Of a stretch of DNA of 56,491 nucleotides, positions 16,933 through 26,479 are shown in pieces. This stretch comes from Desulfurococcaceae archaeon (lineage in GTDB: Archaea > Thermoproteota > Thermoprotei_A > Sulfolobales > Desulfurococcaceae). Position numbers and translations under genes: made by a program. Every line of letters starts with the position of its first letter. Position 1 is the first letter of the stretch. The DNA lies in NCBI GenBank assembly GCA_023269825.1, contig JAGDWI010000001.1, positions 1 to 56,491 on the forward strand. Reading direction: 5' to 3'. The notes below the pieces were generated by a model. It ran no database searches and was not told the DNA's origin. It saw nothing but the letters and a program-made list of their open reading frames with translations.

Positions 16933-17922
16933 ATGGAGAATGCTGTTGAAGCAAGGGAACTCGTTAAAACCTACAAAGTGAAGAAGAAGCAGGGGTTGTT
17001 TAGATCCTTACAGGAGAATGTTGAAGCTTTACGTGGAGTAAGCTTTAAGGTAAAATATGGTGAAATAGTGGGATTACTGGGGCCTAATGGTGCTGGGAAA
17101 ACCACCACGATTAAAATATTATCCACTTTACTTCTACCGGATTCGGGGACAGCGTTAGTCGCAGGGTATGATGTTGTTAGAGAACCTGACAAGGTTCGAA
17201 GAAACATTGGATTAATGTTAACTATTGAGAAAGGTTTTTACGGAAAACTCACTGGTAGAGAAAACTTAGAGTACTTCGCGGCATTATATGGGTTAACTAA
17301 GCAGAAAGCTGTTGAAAGAATAAATTACTTGGTTAAATTACTTGAATTAGATAAACTAGGTGCTGATAGTAAATTATTCGAGGAATTCAGTCTTGGCATG
17401 AAAGCGAGGTTAAGTCTTGCAAGAGCATTGCTCAGTGATGCACCAATATTATTACTCGATGAACCCACACTAGGCCTAGATCCTCCTAGTGCTCGAAGAA
17501 TACGTGAACTTGTGAAAGAACTAGCGCATGGTGAGAGGAAAGCAGTGTTGTACACAACACACAACATGTTTGAAGCCGAGATCGTCTGCGATAGAATAAT
17601 CTTGATAAATAAAGGGCAAATAGTAGCTGAGGGCACACCCAACGAGCTCAAAGAGAGAATACCTAAGTTGAAGATACTGAACATATTGATCAGAGGTGGA
17701 AACGACGTGAAACCAATGCTTGAAACCATGGGTTTAAAATACGATGTTAAAGCAGAGGACAACGGCATACTCAGCGTTAAAATACACTTGAGGAAGCCGG
17801 AAGAACTACTTGATGACATACTCAAAATGCTCGTTAGAAACGAGTTCGAGATAATATCAGTTAAGATTGAGGAACCAACATTGGAAGACGTATTCATATA
17901 CTTTAGTGAGGGTACAAAATGA
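16933..17922 (+). CDS. ABC transporter ATPase (ABC-2 exporter)
   Basis: 329 residues. Walker A is G-P-N-G-A-G-K-T-T (~residues 53-61), the signature-equivalent is F-S-L-G-M-K-A-R-L-S-L-A-R, and Walker B is L-L-L-D-E-P-T-L-G-L-D-P, then T-H-N-M-F-E-A-E. A ~90-residue C-terminal extension is like that of drug- or Na-exporting ATPases. The S-L-G-M signature variant is common in this group. It forms an operon with two ABC-2 permease genes (4-base ATGA overlap to the next). The exported substrate cannot be told. Confidence 0.88.
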   Translation: MENAVEARELVKTYKVKKKQGLFRSLQENVEALRGVSFKVKYGEIVGLLGPNGAGKTTTIKILSTLLLPDSGTALVAGYDVVREPDKVRRNIGLMLTIEKGFYGKLTGRENLEYFAALYGLTKQKAVERINYLVKLLELDKLGADSKLFEEFSLGMKARLSLARALLSDAPILLLDEPTLGLDPPSARRIRELVKELAHGERKAVLYTTHNMFEAEIVCDRIILINKGQIVAEGTPNELKERIPKLKILNILIRGGNDVKPMLETMGLKYDVKAEDNGILSVKIHLRKPEELLDDILKMLVRNEFEIISVKIEEPTLEDVFIYFSEGTK

Positions 17923-18719
17923 GCTTTATTGATATTCTCAGAGCAGAATACCGTCTCGTATACAATGACGTATTCAGAAGGAAATCCGTTCTCTTAACAA
18001 CTATAATGTATCCCTACATATTCACAGCATTCACACTCTTCATAGGTTACTCAGCTGGTTCACCGAGCGTATTCACTCAAAAAATGGGTATTGAACCTGC
18101 TTTATACATGATAACAGCTAGTTACATGTTAATGTCGATTCTAACCAGTTTAGATGATTTGCTTTGGAAGCCACTATTTGATACGTATACAGGCACGATC
18201 ATTTACATATTGGCTTCACCGGTCAATAGGTTCAAACTATACGCAGCAATACCGTTTCCTAGGTTAACGTTGCTTGTTTTATTGGGGTTCACGAGTCTAC
18301 TACCCGTATACATTTATTACTTTGGATTAGGGGGTTTACTACTGAGTTTACTAATAATGGGTGTAGTTGCACTGGGTTGCTTAATAATGATACCTTTCGC
18401 GATATTTGTAGCAAGCAGTGTTCACAGAGTTGGAGAATCATGGAGAATTTTAAACGTTGTTAGACCACTCATAATGATTTTTCTCGGTGTATATTACCCG
18501 AGGATTTACATGCCTCTAGGAGCATATATTATTAGTTCACTTATTCCCTCCTCGCACATAGTAGAAGCTGCCCAGAGATTACTTATTGGAATTCAGAGTG
18601 GTGTATATGTTTTATTTGCAATAGCGTTTACTCTTGCTATAATATACATACCAATAAGTCAGTTCACTCTAAGTAGCTGGGAGCGTAAAAAGGTGAAAGA
18701 AGGTGTTAGGACTTCTTAG
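17919..18719 (+). CDS. ABC-2 type permease subunit 1
   Basis: 266 residues with about six membrane helices and an amphipathic N terminus, the ABC-2 exporter layout. Its ATG overlaps the ATPase stop by 4 bases and the next permease begins 17 bases before its stop, so the three are translated as one unit. It probably forms a heterodimeric pore with the following gene. Confidence 0.82.
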   Translation: MSFIDILRAEYRLVYNDVFRRKSVLLTTIMYPYIFTAFTLFIGYSAGSPSVFTQKMGIEPALYMITASYMLMSILTSLDDLLWKPLFDTYTGTIIYILASPVNRFKLYAAIPFPRLTLLVLLGFTSLLPVYIYYFGLGGLLLSLLIMGVVALGCLIMIPFAIFVASSVHRVGESWRILNVVRPLIMIFLGVYYPRIYMPLGAYIISSLIPSSHIVEAAQRLLIGIQSGVYVLFAIAFTLAIIYIPISQFTLSSWERKKVKEGVRTS

Positions 18720-19512
18720 AAGAGCATACGCTGTATTCAAAGCATACTTTGTATCAGAGTTCATTAGATCAAGGGGATTCATATATGGATTAATGAGCAT
18801 GGCGCTTTGGATCACGATGTTCTCAGCTCCAGTAATAATGTTCACTGGGAGCGATGTTAACGTAAACGAGGTTGCAACGAGGATATTTATAGGCATAATG
18901 CTGTTTCTGTTTTTCTCTACTGCGTCATGGGATTGGGCAGCTGAAATAAGATGGATGATAAACGAGGGGCGAATAGAGTACTACATTGCTAGTGGAAGCG
19001 GGTTCCTGCCGCATTACTTAGGTATACTACCAATATCGATTCTATGGCTAATAATAGCCCTAATAGTCAACTATATTTTACTATCAATACTTTGGTCTCC
19101 GCCAACAATACGTGTCTTAAACCTCGTTCTCTTTATATATGGGTTCGCGTTATTCTTAATGTGTTTAATGGGATACGCATTAATTCTCGGGGGTACAATG
19201 ATCTCCACTAGCGCAGTCGGCTTCATAGTAGAAATAATAAACTTCGTGCTTCCAGTTGCCACGGGTGGATTATTCCCCTTAAAATTAATGCCTGAACCAT
19301 TACAAGTATTTGCATTATTGACTCCCTTCAGTTACACAGCGGAGTTAATTAGATATTCGATGCTTGGAATAGAACCAGTAGTCGAATTAAACTACCTAAT
19401 AATAACAGGATCCATTTACACCATGGTTTTTCTTCTGATAGGAATAGGGTATTTTAAGTATCAACTTAGGAAAGTGCTAAGAGAGGGATTCAAGTCGATT
19501 TCCATGTGGTAA
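18703..19512 (+). CDS. ABC-2 type permease subunit 2
   Basis: 269 residues with about six membrane helices. The GTG start at 18703 is supported by GGTGA (18692-18696) within the upstream gene. The late segment G-G-L-F-P-L-K-L-M-P is the L-P-P-type motif of ABC-2 permeases preceding the last helix pair. The partner is the 17919-18719 permease. Confidence 0.82.
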   Translation: MLGLLRRAYAVFKAYFVSEFIRSRGFIYGLMSMALWITMFSAPVIMFTGSDVNVNEVATRIFIGIMLFLFFSTASWDWAAEIRWMINEGRIEYYIASGSGFLPHYLGILPISILWLIIALIVNYILLSILWSPPTIRVLNLVLFIYGFALFLMCLMGYALILGGTMISTSAVGFIVEIINFVLPVATGGLFPLKLMPEPLQVFALLTPFSYTAELIRYSMLGIEPVVELNYLIITGSIYTMVFLLIGIGYFKYQLRKVLREGFKSISMW

Positions 19513-19592
19513 CATGAACTACTCTGAGAATACATAGGGAGGGAAATTAGAGCAAGATTAATAATGCTCACTGAATTTACTGGGTTTTACAG

Positions 19593-20240
19593 CTATGTTT
19601 TACGCGTGAAATCTAGTAGTGTTCTAGCTTGTTTTCTCTCGGATTTTGGCTTTTGTTCTTCTTCTATTGTTTTCTTTATCACGTTTTTGAAGTCTTCTTC
19701 TATGTTTTTCCTCAATGACGGATTATATAGTGCTGATGCTGGATGATATGTTGGAACAATTTTAACATCGAAACCCATTAATTTTGCACTAAAAACTTTT
19801 CCATGATGCGCAGTCATACTCACCCATTTTAACCCAGTTAAACTGAATAAAACTCTCCCAGCATGTCTTCCTAGAGCTACAATGATCCTAGGCTTCAATA
19901 ATTCCAGTTGACGAATTAGGTAAGGTAAACATGTTTGAATTTCATCATCTAAAGGATCTCTGTTCCCGGGTGGTCTACACTTAACTATATTCGTTATGTA
20001 GAAATCCTGTCTCTTGAATCCAATCAATTCAATTAACTCAGTTAAGAATTTACCAGCAGCTCCTACGAAAGGCCTACCGAGTTCATCTTCTTTCTCGCCG
20101 GGTGCCTCGCCTATGAATACTACGATTGAGTTCTTGTTGCCTTCCCCCGGTACAGCTCTACGCCTAGACTCATGTAATCTACACTTCCTGCAGTTTAGTA
20201 TTTCGTTTTCTAACTTAAGCCACTCCTCCTCAACTAGCAA
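19593..20240 (-). CDS. udg: Family 4 uracil-DNA glycosylase (Fe-S type)
   Basis: 215 residues. Four Cys for the [4Fe-4S] cluster are at 17, 20, 88 and 104. Motif A is G-E-A-P-G-x3-D-x2-G-x-P-F-V-G, and the second catalytic motif is around H-P-A-S. The enzyme removes uracil (deaminated cytosine) from DNA, important at high temperature. The tail A-R-T-L-L-D-F resembles a PCNA-interacting peptide (L and F at the right spacing, first Gln replaced); PCNA binding is inference. The start is TTG. Confidence 0.93.
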   Translation of the reverse strand: MLVEEEWLKLENEILNCRKCRLHESRRRAVPGEGNKNSIVVFIGEAPGEKEDELGRPFVGAAGKFLTELIELIGFKRQDFYITNIVKCRPPGNRDPLDDEIQTCLPYLIRQLELLKPRIIVALGRHAGRVLFSLTGLKWVSMTAHHGKVFSAKLMGFDVKIVPTYHPASALYNPSLRKNIEEDFKNVIKKTIEEEQKPKSERKQARTLLDFTRKT

Positions 20241-20280
20241 GAATTATCCCTTATATTTGTATGTAATTTTAATTCATAAG

Positions 20281-20964
20281 CTAAAATAAACGCATAGTAG
20301 CTGAAACAATCAGGATTAATGAGGACGTTAACCCTATGAGTATATTATCATCTAGAAATGGCGGTATCTCGAAATGCTCCACAACGCTTGAAGCAATAGC
20401 TGCGATCAACCCTGGGAGTTTAGCATAGTAGAACCCTAGTGGCACAGTGACAGCCAACATTCCAATGTTTCCATACCATGATTTATTTCTTCTCCCGTAT
20501 AACCCATTTCTAATAACGCCTGTTACGGCATCGCCTAAGGATATAAATAAAGGAGGTACAATAGCATAATATGGTTCTCCCGTTATTAGCCAAACGAAGA
20601 GAAGAGAGAGACCCCACGAAATAGCAAAATTAACTTCATACGAGTTATCGGATACTTGAAACCAGTTTAGTAGGTTCTTTTTTCTGTGGGGAATATATAG
20701 GATGACTGCTAACACCAGTGCAAATATTGTGGGAATTAAAGGAGAAGTAAAGATATAAGGTACGAGGAAGGCTACTAAACCTCCTGCTAATATGTGTATT
20801 ATTTTCCTATTATAGTAGATAGCTACATTGGTTTTCATATTTAGTTTCATCATGTACTTGAAAAGTTTCTTAGTTAGGTATATTAGAAATATAATGTAAG
20901 CAAACAATATAATTGCCCACAGTGACTCTATCACTATGTTTTCCGGGCAAATCACTGTCTTCAC
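20281..20964 (-). CDS. Dolichol kinase-like (CTP-dependent polyprenol kinase family) membrane protein
   Basis: 227 residues with about six to seven membrane helices. The SEC59/VTE5 family (COG0170) motifs are visible: R-K-I-I-H-I-L-A-G-G near residue 52, G-D-A-V-T-G-V-I-R-N, and G-R-R-N-K-S-W-Y-G-N-I-G-M. These enzymes phosphorylate polyprenols with CTP, giving the lipid carrier for N-glycosylation. The GTG start is preceded by few alternatives. It lies on the same strand as the UDG gene but 40 bases apart. Confidence 0.8.
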   Translation of the reverse strand: MKTVICPENIVIESLWAIILFAYIIFLIYLTKKLFKYMMKLNMKTNVAIYYNRKIIHILAGGLVAFLVPYIFTSPLIPTIFALVLAVILYIPHRKKNLLNWFQVSDNSYEVNFAISWGLSLLFVWLITGEPYYAIVPPLFISLGDAVTGVIRNGLYGRRNKSWYGNIGMLAVTVPLGFYYAKLPGLIAAIASSVVEHFEIPPFLDDNILIGLTSSLILIVSATMRLF

Positions 20965-21111
20965 CGTTCCGCTGATTATAGCAATGGGGAGATCTAGTTA
21001 TTAAATATTTATTGCAGGTGCTATTTCTCATGTAAAATTAATTACATCTTGTCAACTATGTTTAAACATTGATTATTAATTACATCAACTTGAACCAGGA
21101 TTGATAACTTC

Positions 21112-21846
21112 ATGGAAGAAGTTAAATGCGTAGAATTAAATGGAAATTCAAGTATCTGCAGTATACCTCCATGGATTGAAATTCTTAAGAATAAGTTAAA
21201 TAGTGCTATTAGTGGACAAGCTATTATAGTAACAAGGATGTCTAAGCTAAATTACATTATATTAAAATTTCTGGGAGTTAAAACACTTGGAAGAATCAAC
21301 GGCGACGTAGTTATTGGATACCTGGGCGGGGTTAATAATAAGAATAGGATCATGGTAAGACTTGAACCTATTGATTGGTACTCAGTGTACTCTTTTAAGT
21401 TACCCAAGTTCCTAGCTCTCCCATTATCTGAGCTATCACGTGTTCTAATATACTTAACCATAGGAGCTTTAGGAGTACTCGTTAACTTAGCTGCAGTCAT
21501 TTACACTTACTCTACTTTATCAAAGTACCTTGGTTTAATATCCAACACTGTTGCTTCGGTTCTGGGTTTTGAAGTAAGCGTCATATTCAACTTCACATTG
21601 CATGAACTCATCACTTTCAGAGGTACTGGTTTAAGTAAATCAATTCGCAGTATAACTGAGAGATTAATTAAATACCATTCGGCGAGCATTGCGAGTTTCC
21701 TATCTCAGGTTTCAATGGCTAATTTACTGCCATTCTTATTTAAAATACCTGTTTGGATTGGTCAGTTCGTGGGAATAGTAGTCGGCTTCATTATAAACTT
21801 TATATTGGGTTACCTCTATACATGGAGTAGACATAGAATTAAATGA
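21112..21846 (+). CDS. GtrA-like membrane protein
   Basis: 244 residues. The C-terminal ~140 residues hold four helices in the GtrA pattern, with G-A-L-G-V-L-V-N early and G-F-I-I-N-F-I-L-G-Y-L-Y-T-W at the end. GtrA proteins are thought to flip lipid-linked sugars. The N-terminal ~100 residues are a separate soluble part that I do not recognise. It leads a small cluster with two short genes. Confidence 0.72.
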   Translation: MEEVKCVELNGNSSICSIPPWIEILKNKLNSAISGQAIIVTRMSKLNYIILKFLGVKTLGRINGDVVIGYLGGVNNKNRIMVRLEPIDWYSVYSFKLPKFLALPLSELSRVLIYLTIGALGVLVNLAAVIYTYSTLSKYLGLISNTVASVLGFEVSVIFNFTLHELITFRGTGLSKSIRSITERLIKYHSASIASFLSQVSMANLLPFLFKIPVWIGQFVGIVVGFIINFILGYLYTWSRHRIK

Positions 21847-21865
21847 CTAATAACTGGTGAAGTAG

Positions 21866-22096
21866 ATGGGTTTAAAGCATGGGAAATACGTGTACATTAA
21901 GAGACCTGATGGATTTTACGTAAAAGTAAGAGTTTTAAATATAAGATTTGGGAAGAAAACGGAGCAGGGAGATATATCGAATCCTTCGAGGTACATTGTA
22001 ACAGGATATAAGACGAAAACCCCTCCCTTAACAGGGGTAGTTGTAAGCGAAGAAGCTTTACCTGAGGAAACTAAGAAAATAGTGGAGTCAATTTAG
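21866..22096 (+). CDS. Small conserved-looking protein, possibly DUF5622
   Basis: 76 residues, basic and beta-rich (K-Y-V-Y-I-K-R-P-D-G-F-Y-V-K-V-R-V), ending in a short acidic helix. The composition looks like a small crenarchaeal protein family; DUF5622 is my best match from memory but not certain. It starts with ATG behind GGTGAAGTAG, 19 bases after the GtrA-like gene. Confidence 0.6.
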   Translation: MGLKHGKYVYIKRPDGFYVKVRVLNIRFGKKTEQGDISNPSRYIVTGYKTKTPPLTGVVVSEEALPEETKKIVESI

Positions 22097-22110
22097 CAAG
22101 GTCTACTGGT

Positions 22111-22419
22111 TTGCTTGAGGATTTCATAAAGAAGATCTCGAGTAGAACAGGGAGAACTATTAGTGAACGCGAAAACGAGTATTTGCTAGTCCTAACTAGC
22201 CTAGGAGAGGAAAACATAGTGATTTGTGTAAGAGAAGGGGACTATGGGTTCTACGCTAAGGTTATTCTCGAAAGAGATCTAGCTATAATTAACTGCAGTG
22301 AAGCTGAATATTCTCCTCTAGGTTTATATGTTTTTTCACGAAGTATAGATGAATTGGTTGATAAGACATACGCTAAAATACTTTACTTAGTAAGTAAGAG
22401 TAAGATTTCACTTACTTGA
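22111..22419 (+). CDS. Hypothetical protein
   Basis: 102 residues, no recognised domain, mixed alpha/beta, with no signal peptide. The TTG start follows the previous stop by 14 bases, so it is probably co-transcribed with it. Its 3' end overlaps the convergent RecA-fold ATPase gene by 12 bases. Confidence 0.6.
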   Translation: MLEDFIKKISSRTGRTISERENEYLLVLTSLGEENIVICVREGDYGFYAKVILERDLAIINCSEAEYSPLGLYVFSRSIDELVDKTYAKILYLVSKSKISLT

Positions 22420-23196
22420 ACCCGTTATTTTCAACATAACTGGTTTTAAACCCTCATTATCTATTCCGTAAAGAATCCATCCAGGTTTACTATTTACTCC
22501 CTTCATTTTTCTAACCATTATTTGTCTAATGAATATTGGTATTTGCTGCGCTAGTTCCCCCGGTATACTCGCAGTTTCCATTATTCCATCAACTAGGTGC
22601 TCAATACTTAGTAGGTACTCTCTGAAGCCTTGGGTTGAAGTATGCAAAGTCGTAATAGTCATTATTCCCCTGGATTTTGCGAAATTGGCTCTAAGCGACT
22701 TTGTAAACAAGATAAACCTCGTTGGATCAAGTGATACCATTACCTCATTGAGTGAATCTATGACAAGTATCCCACGGTTCTCTAACCGGTATTTATCAGC
22801 TACTTTAATCAACGTAGATACTATTGACTCTGGATTATCAGGTGTAATTTCTTCTTCAACACAGTAATTTAATCTCTTGGGTTTCACAAGGTAGCTGAAA
22901 CCATCAATTATCACGAGCTTCTTTTCACCACATGCTTTTTCAGTGTTGGTTTTAAAGGAGGATAATTGATTGATAACGGTTTGAGGGTCATCATCTAATG
23001 CCACATATAGAACTGGTTCACCCATTGAGATAATGTCTTTAACTATGTGTGCTATGATAACAGATTTACCTGAACCTCCCTCCCCTGCGAGTACTATTAG
23101 AGATTTTCTGGGAACACCGCTGGGTAAAACGTACTTGAATAAATCCTGCGAGAAGTAAATATAATCTAAGTTATTTCCAGAACTCAAACTCGACAA
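22408..23196 (-). CDS. RecA-superfamily ATPase, KaiC/RAD55-like
   Basis: About 262 residues, one RecA-type domain. Walker A is G-E-G-G-S-G-K-S near residue 40, D-D-D-P follows, and Walker B is G-I-L-V-I-D-S-L. Single-domain KaiC-like proteins are common in archaea and act as ATP-dependent switches or signalling partners. The TTG at 23196 is preferred because GGTG precedes it at 7 bases; GTG 23205 lies in that motif. It sits just downstream of an Lrp regulator gene on the same strand (38 bases), suggesting joint expression. Confidence 0.8.
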   Translation of the reverse strand: MSSLSSGNNLDYIYFSQDLFKYVLPSGVPRKSLIVLAGEGGSGKSVIIAHIVKDIISMGEPVLYVALDDDPQTVINQLSSFKTNTEKACGEKKLVIIDGFSYLVKPKRLNYCVEEEITPDNPESIVSTLIKVADKYRLENRGILVIDSLNEVMVSLDPTRFILFTKSLRANFAKSRGIMTITTLHTSTQGFREYLLSIEHLVDGIMETASIPGELAQQIPIFIRQIMVRKMKGVNSKPGWILYGIDNEGLKPVMLKITGSSK

Positions 23197-23234
23197 AAAC
23201 CGCACCCTTCCATTTCAATGGAGTTACATTTATC

Positions 23235-23684
23235 CTATATATGTGCTTCAGCTTTAACAACTTCAGAGAGGATCATTGGGTATACTGATAATACACCGTC
23301 TAAACTCAGTATTTCTTCGTGAATTTTCTCGAGTTCATTAGCTGATGCTGCCCATATAATAGCTAAGATATCGTGATCTCCACTAGTTAACGCTAAGTAT
23401 TTAATATATGTTTTCTCCTTGAGTAACTTCACTACATCAAACAACTTCTCTGGTTTAACATTTATACCTGTAAAACTTACTTTAGAGTAACCCAGCGCGT
23501 TTGGATCAATTATAGCCGTATACTTCTTTATAACCCCGGTTTGCTCAAGTTTACGAATCCTCTTAATTATAGCTACATCTGTTAAATTTACTAATTTAGC
23601 TAATTCACGGTAAGTTACTCTAGCGTTCTTTACTAGTTCATTAATAATTTTCATATCTATGTCGTCAAGCGAAGATCTACTCAT
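23235..23684 (-). CDS. Lrp/AsnC-family transcriptional regulator
   Basis: 149 residues. The N-terminal winged helix-turn-helix begins D-I-D-M-K-I-I-N-E-L and has R-E-L-A-K-L-V-N-L-T-D. The C-terminal RAM (ligand-binding alpha/beta) domain includes T-S-G-D-H-D-I-L-A, the usual effector-loop glycine/aspartate motif. These proteins bind amino acids and control transport or metabolism. The start has GGTGGAG in place. A short frame ends over its start codon. Confidence 0.9.
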   Translation of the reverse strand: MSRSSLDDIDMKIINELVKNARVTYRELAKLVNLTDVAIIKRIRKLEQTGVIKKYTAIIDPNALGYSKVSFTGINVKPEKLFDVVKLLKEKTYIKYLALTSGDHDILAIIWAASANELEKIHEEILSLDGVLSVYPMILSEVVKAEAHI

Positions 23685-23769
23685 TGGTCTCCACCTCCAC
23701 TAGATTCCATGAATCTATCTTCAAGACACCTATTTCCCTTACTATTTGTTTTAACTTATACTCAATCAT
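23677..23769 (-). CDS. Possible short ORF coupled to the Lrp gene
   Basis: A 30-codon frame (start M-I-E-Y-K-L-K-Q-I-V) whose stop overlaps the first codons of the Lrp gene. It also contains the GGTGGAG motif that serves Lrp. It reads like a helical peptide. A ribosome-binding motif of its own is weak, so it may be a leader peptide, a relic or chance. Confidence 0.3.
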   Translation of the reverse strand: MIEYKLKQIVREIGVLKIDSWNLVEVETNE

Positions 23770-23937
23770 TCCTAATGCCCTAAAACAATAATTACAGTTA
23801 TTTAATTATGTTTTAAGAATTATTAAACGTTCTCCTTAATCGTGTTTCAATATATACGCATGGGTCTTTTAAAGCATTACCTACTTAAAATACTGTAATA
23901 CGCTAAATAAAATTTATGATATCAAACGGTGTCAAAA

Positions 23938-24471
23938 ATGGAGAAAGAGCTCTTAGACTTACTTAAGAAAATGCTTTCAACGGATGTAGAGAAGAAGAAA
24001 GGCAGAGAGGGGTTAGAGCTAGAAAAGATTGAACCAGATTCACCGCATGGAATCTATGTATATGACTTTAACCGGGAGAAATGGGTATTGAAACAAGTTA
24101 GTGGAAACCCCAACCTGCCGTGGGGTAACGGCTACTACATGGTATACTTTGATAACGCGAGGTGCCCAGCTTGTAGAGCATACGATAACTACTGGTTCCC
24201 ATTCGTTAAGATCTTTGGGAAAATGTTTGGAGAATTCAACTACGTCATAGTACTCTGCGACTGGTTTGCGAGGGAGTGTGTTTCAGAAGCAGCTAGTACT
24301 GCATTCAAGAAGTTCGATGTACATGCTTCTCCAACTACTATAATACTCTACGTTGAAAACAACGAAATAAAGAAAAAAGAAGAACATAGTGGAGTGAAGA
24401 AGATCGATGAATTATTGAAGATAGCTACGGATTTCGTTAAGGAAACCACGGGTGAAGTAACTATTAAATGA
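23938..24471 (+). CDS. Thioredoxin-fold protein with CPAC motif
   Basis: About 177 residues. An N-terminal ~50-residue charged extension precedes a thioredoxin-like domain: strand Y-Y-M-V-Y-F-D-N, redox site A-R-C-P-A-C-R-A, and the cis-Pro region H-A-S-P-T-T-I. Two more Cys (C-D-W and E-C-V) lie between. It likely acts in thiol-disulfide exchange in the cytoplasm, as there is no signal peptide. I start at ATG 23938 because the GTG at 23929 lies inside the GGTG motif. It stands alone on its strand. Confidence 0.8.
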   Translation: MEKELLDLLKKMLSTDVEKKKGREGLELEKIEPDSPHGIYVYDFNREKWVLKQVSGNPNLPWGNGYYMVYFDNARCPACRAYDNYWFPFVKIFGKMFGEFNYVIVLCDWFARECVSEAASTAFKKFDVHASPTTIILYVENNEIKKKEEHSGVKKIDELLKIATDFVKETTGEVTIK

Positions 24472-24547
24472 ATGCAATAAGCCCTCTACTTGATTTAACT
24501 CGTTAAACTCAACTAAGGGAAATACGATAGTCAGTAAAAAGTTGAAG

Positions 24548-26105
24548 CTAGAATAATACGCAAATACGCGCGATCAAAACTTGAATCAACGTAGGAGCTA
24601 ACACGAGTTTAAACCAGTCTTTCCAAGAAACCCTGAATTCCGCTTTCTCGCATAGACCTATTGCAACAATATTAGCTGTTGAACCAATAGGTGTAAAGTT
24701 GCCTCCTAGTACTCCACCAAACAATAAGCCCCAGTAAACATTAGTTGAAGCTCCAGCATATACAAGGCTTTGAGCAACAGGTGTAAAGGCAACTATAACG
24801 GATAAATTATCGAGAAACGTGCTAGCAAAAGCAGTTGCTACCAGTAATATCTCTCTCAAAGCAGATTCGCTAAGTCCAAGCGTACTAGTAGCAATTAAGT
24901 AGGCGGTCTTTACAGCTGAACCAGCCACGTCAGAGAATACCCAAGCATGAATAATGCGATGAAGAAAAAGAGTGAAGGCCATTCAACGCCGTGTACTAAA
25001 ACCGATTCAAGTTTCTTTGGTTTATACTCCTCTAAAGATAAGAAGATAAAGATATACGGGATGAACGCTAATAGAGAATGAAGATCTATGGTTTCCCCAT
25101 AAATACCCTGTAATATAACAGCTAAGTATTTACTCGAGGATACGGTGATCAAGAACCCTATGAGCAGCGATAAACCGTAGATTAAGGGGAATTTTCCTCT
25201 TTCCTCGATCTTCGTGTAGAATTCAGTAAAAACAATGTTTATCTTCTCGGAGGTTACAGCGTCTATAATTTCTTTAACGCTTTCCCTTAACAAGTAATAA
25301 GCTGTAAGAATTAGAGATAAAAGAGTAACTAATGAGAGCGGTAAAGCGTGAACCATGAAATCAGATGCATGTAATCCAACCGTGAAAGCTAAGTAGACGC
25401 CTATAGGGTTACCAATAGGCATTGCTAAGCTTCCAGTGTTAGTCGCTAAAACAGCTAGAATAACCAAGGGTTTAATGTCTTTTCCCGTTAGCTTTTTGAT
25501 GTCAAGAAGGAGCATTAATACGTAAATAATGCTTGTCGCTTCATCCACAGCTAGTGCGAGGAACCAAGATATAAACGATAGTATCAATATAAACATAATT
25601 GGCGATTTACCGCTTGCTTTGAGAATGGCTAATCCTATTAATCTAAATACTCCTAGAGTTCTGAGTATAGAGGCAAACACCATGCTACCTATGAGGAATA
25701 CTATTAGTTTCCACTCAACACCCATAATTAAATATTGAGGTGGAACAACACCCAGGAACACGAGTTAAAAAAGGCTAGTATGGCGGCGAAATACCTCAAT
25801 TTCATGGATATAGCTGTTAACGCTATATCAGTTAAAAATAAAGCCAGAGATAACGATTGCTCAACTACGTTAAGGCTGGAGTTAAATTGGTTTATGCACG
25901 TAGTGTTATTTACTCCCCGTGCCTCGCACCAGAAATCGAGTAGAATTCCACCTATACCGACTGGTTCAACTTTCAGTAAACTTAGAAAAGCGAACATTAT
26001 GAGAAATGAAACGAGGAATATGCTCGCAGCCTCAGGTATCTTATCTCTTCGAAGAATCCAGGTCAGCTTCTCGAAAAATGAGTAAATACAATTAGCTCTT
26101 CTCAT
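24548..26105 (-). pseudogene. ArsB/NhaD-superfamily ion transporter, disrupted by two frameshifts
   Basis: Three consecutive minus-strand frames (26105-25728, 25761-24910, 24982-24548) together give one ~510-residue polytopic carrier of the ArsB/NhaD (ion transporter) superfamily. Family-like parts are A-V-D-E-A-T-S-I, the middle G-N-P-I-G-V and the late G-G-N-F-T-P-I-G-S-T-A-N. The breaks are near 25755, beside a run of six T, and near 24925, each net -1 or +2. It may be a true pseudogene or an intact gene with sequence errors. Confidence 0.83.
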
Positions 26106-26143
26106 AATTGTTGATTCTTAATGAATATCACCTTGTAAAATAC

Positions 26144-26416
26144 TTAATTGATCCCTCTTTGATTCCTCTTTTTAATTATAATTATAAGTCTATATGTTAA
26201 CAATAAGGCTATTCCACACTGTAGAATAAGAAATATAGTGTTACCTACTAGAAAAGCGTAAACAGCAAGCATTAATGCACCAGATAGATTGAGAGCATAT
26301 AACCAAACCCAGTTCCTAATAATGAAAGACGCGAAAACTAAGACTAAACCAATCAACCCTATTGCTTCCACATAGCTCAAAGCCGTCACCGAATTCGGTA
26401 GCGTATAAATTTGCAT
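26144..26416 (-). CDS. Small membrane protein, three helices
   Basis: 90 residues with three hydrophobic helices and a basic C terminus (K-K-R-N-Q-R). The repeated G-x3-L and N-L-S-G-A-L-M-L-A-V-Y-A pattern recalls small PQ-loop/CBU_0592-like membrane proteins, but this is tentative. It lies between the broken transporter and the oxidoreductase cluster on the same strand. Confidence 0.55.
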   Translation of the reverse strand: MQIYTLPNSVTALSYVEAIGLIGLVLVFASFIIRNWVWLYALNLSGALMLAVYAFLVGNTIFLILQCGIALLLTYRLIIIIKKRNQRGIN

Positions 26417-26479
26417 CTTATAAACTTAACGCTTTAAAAGTATCGCTGATCGAATTGCTTAAAGAGGTTTAATTTGCAA

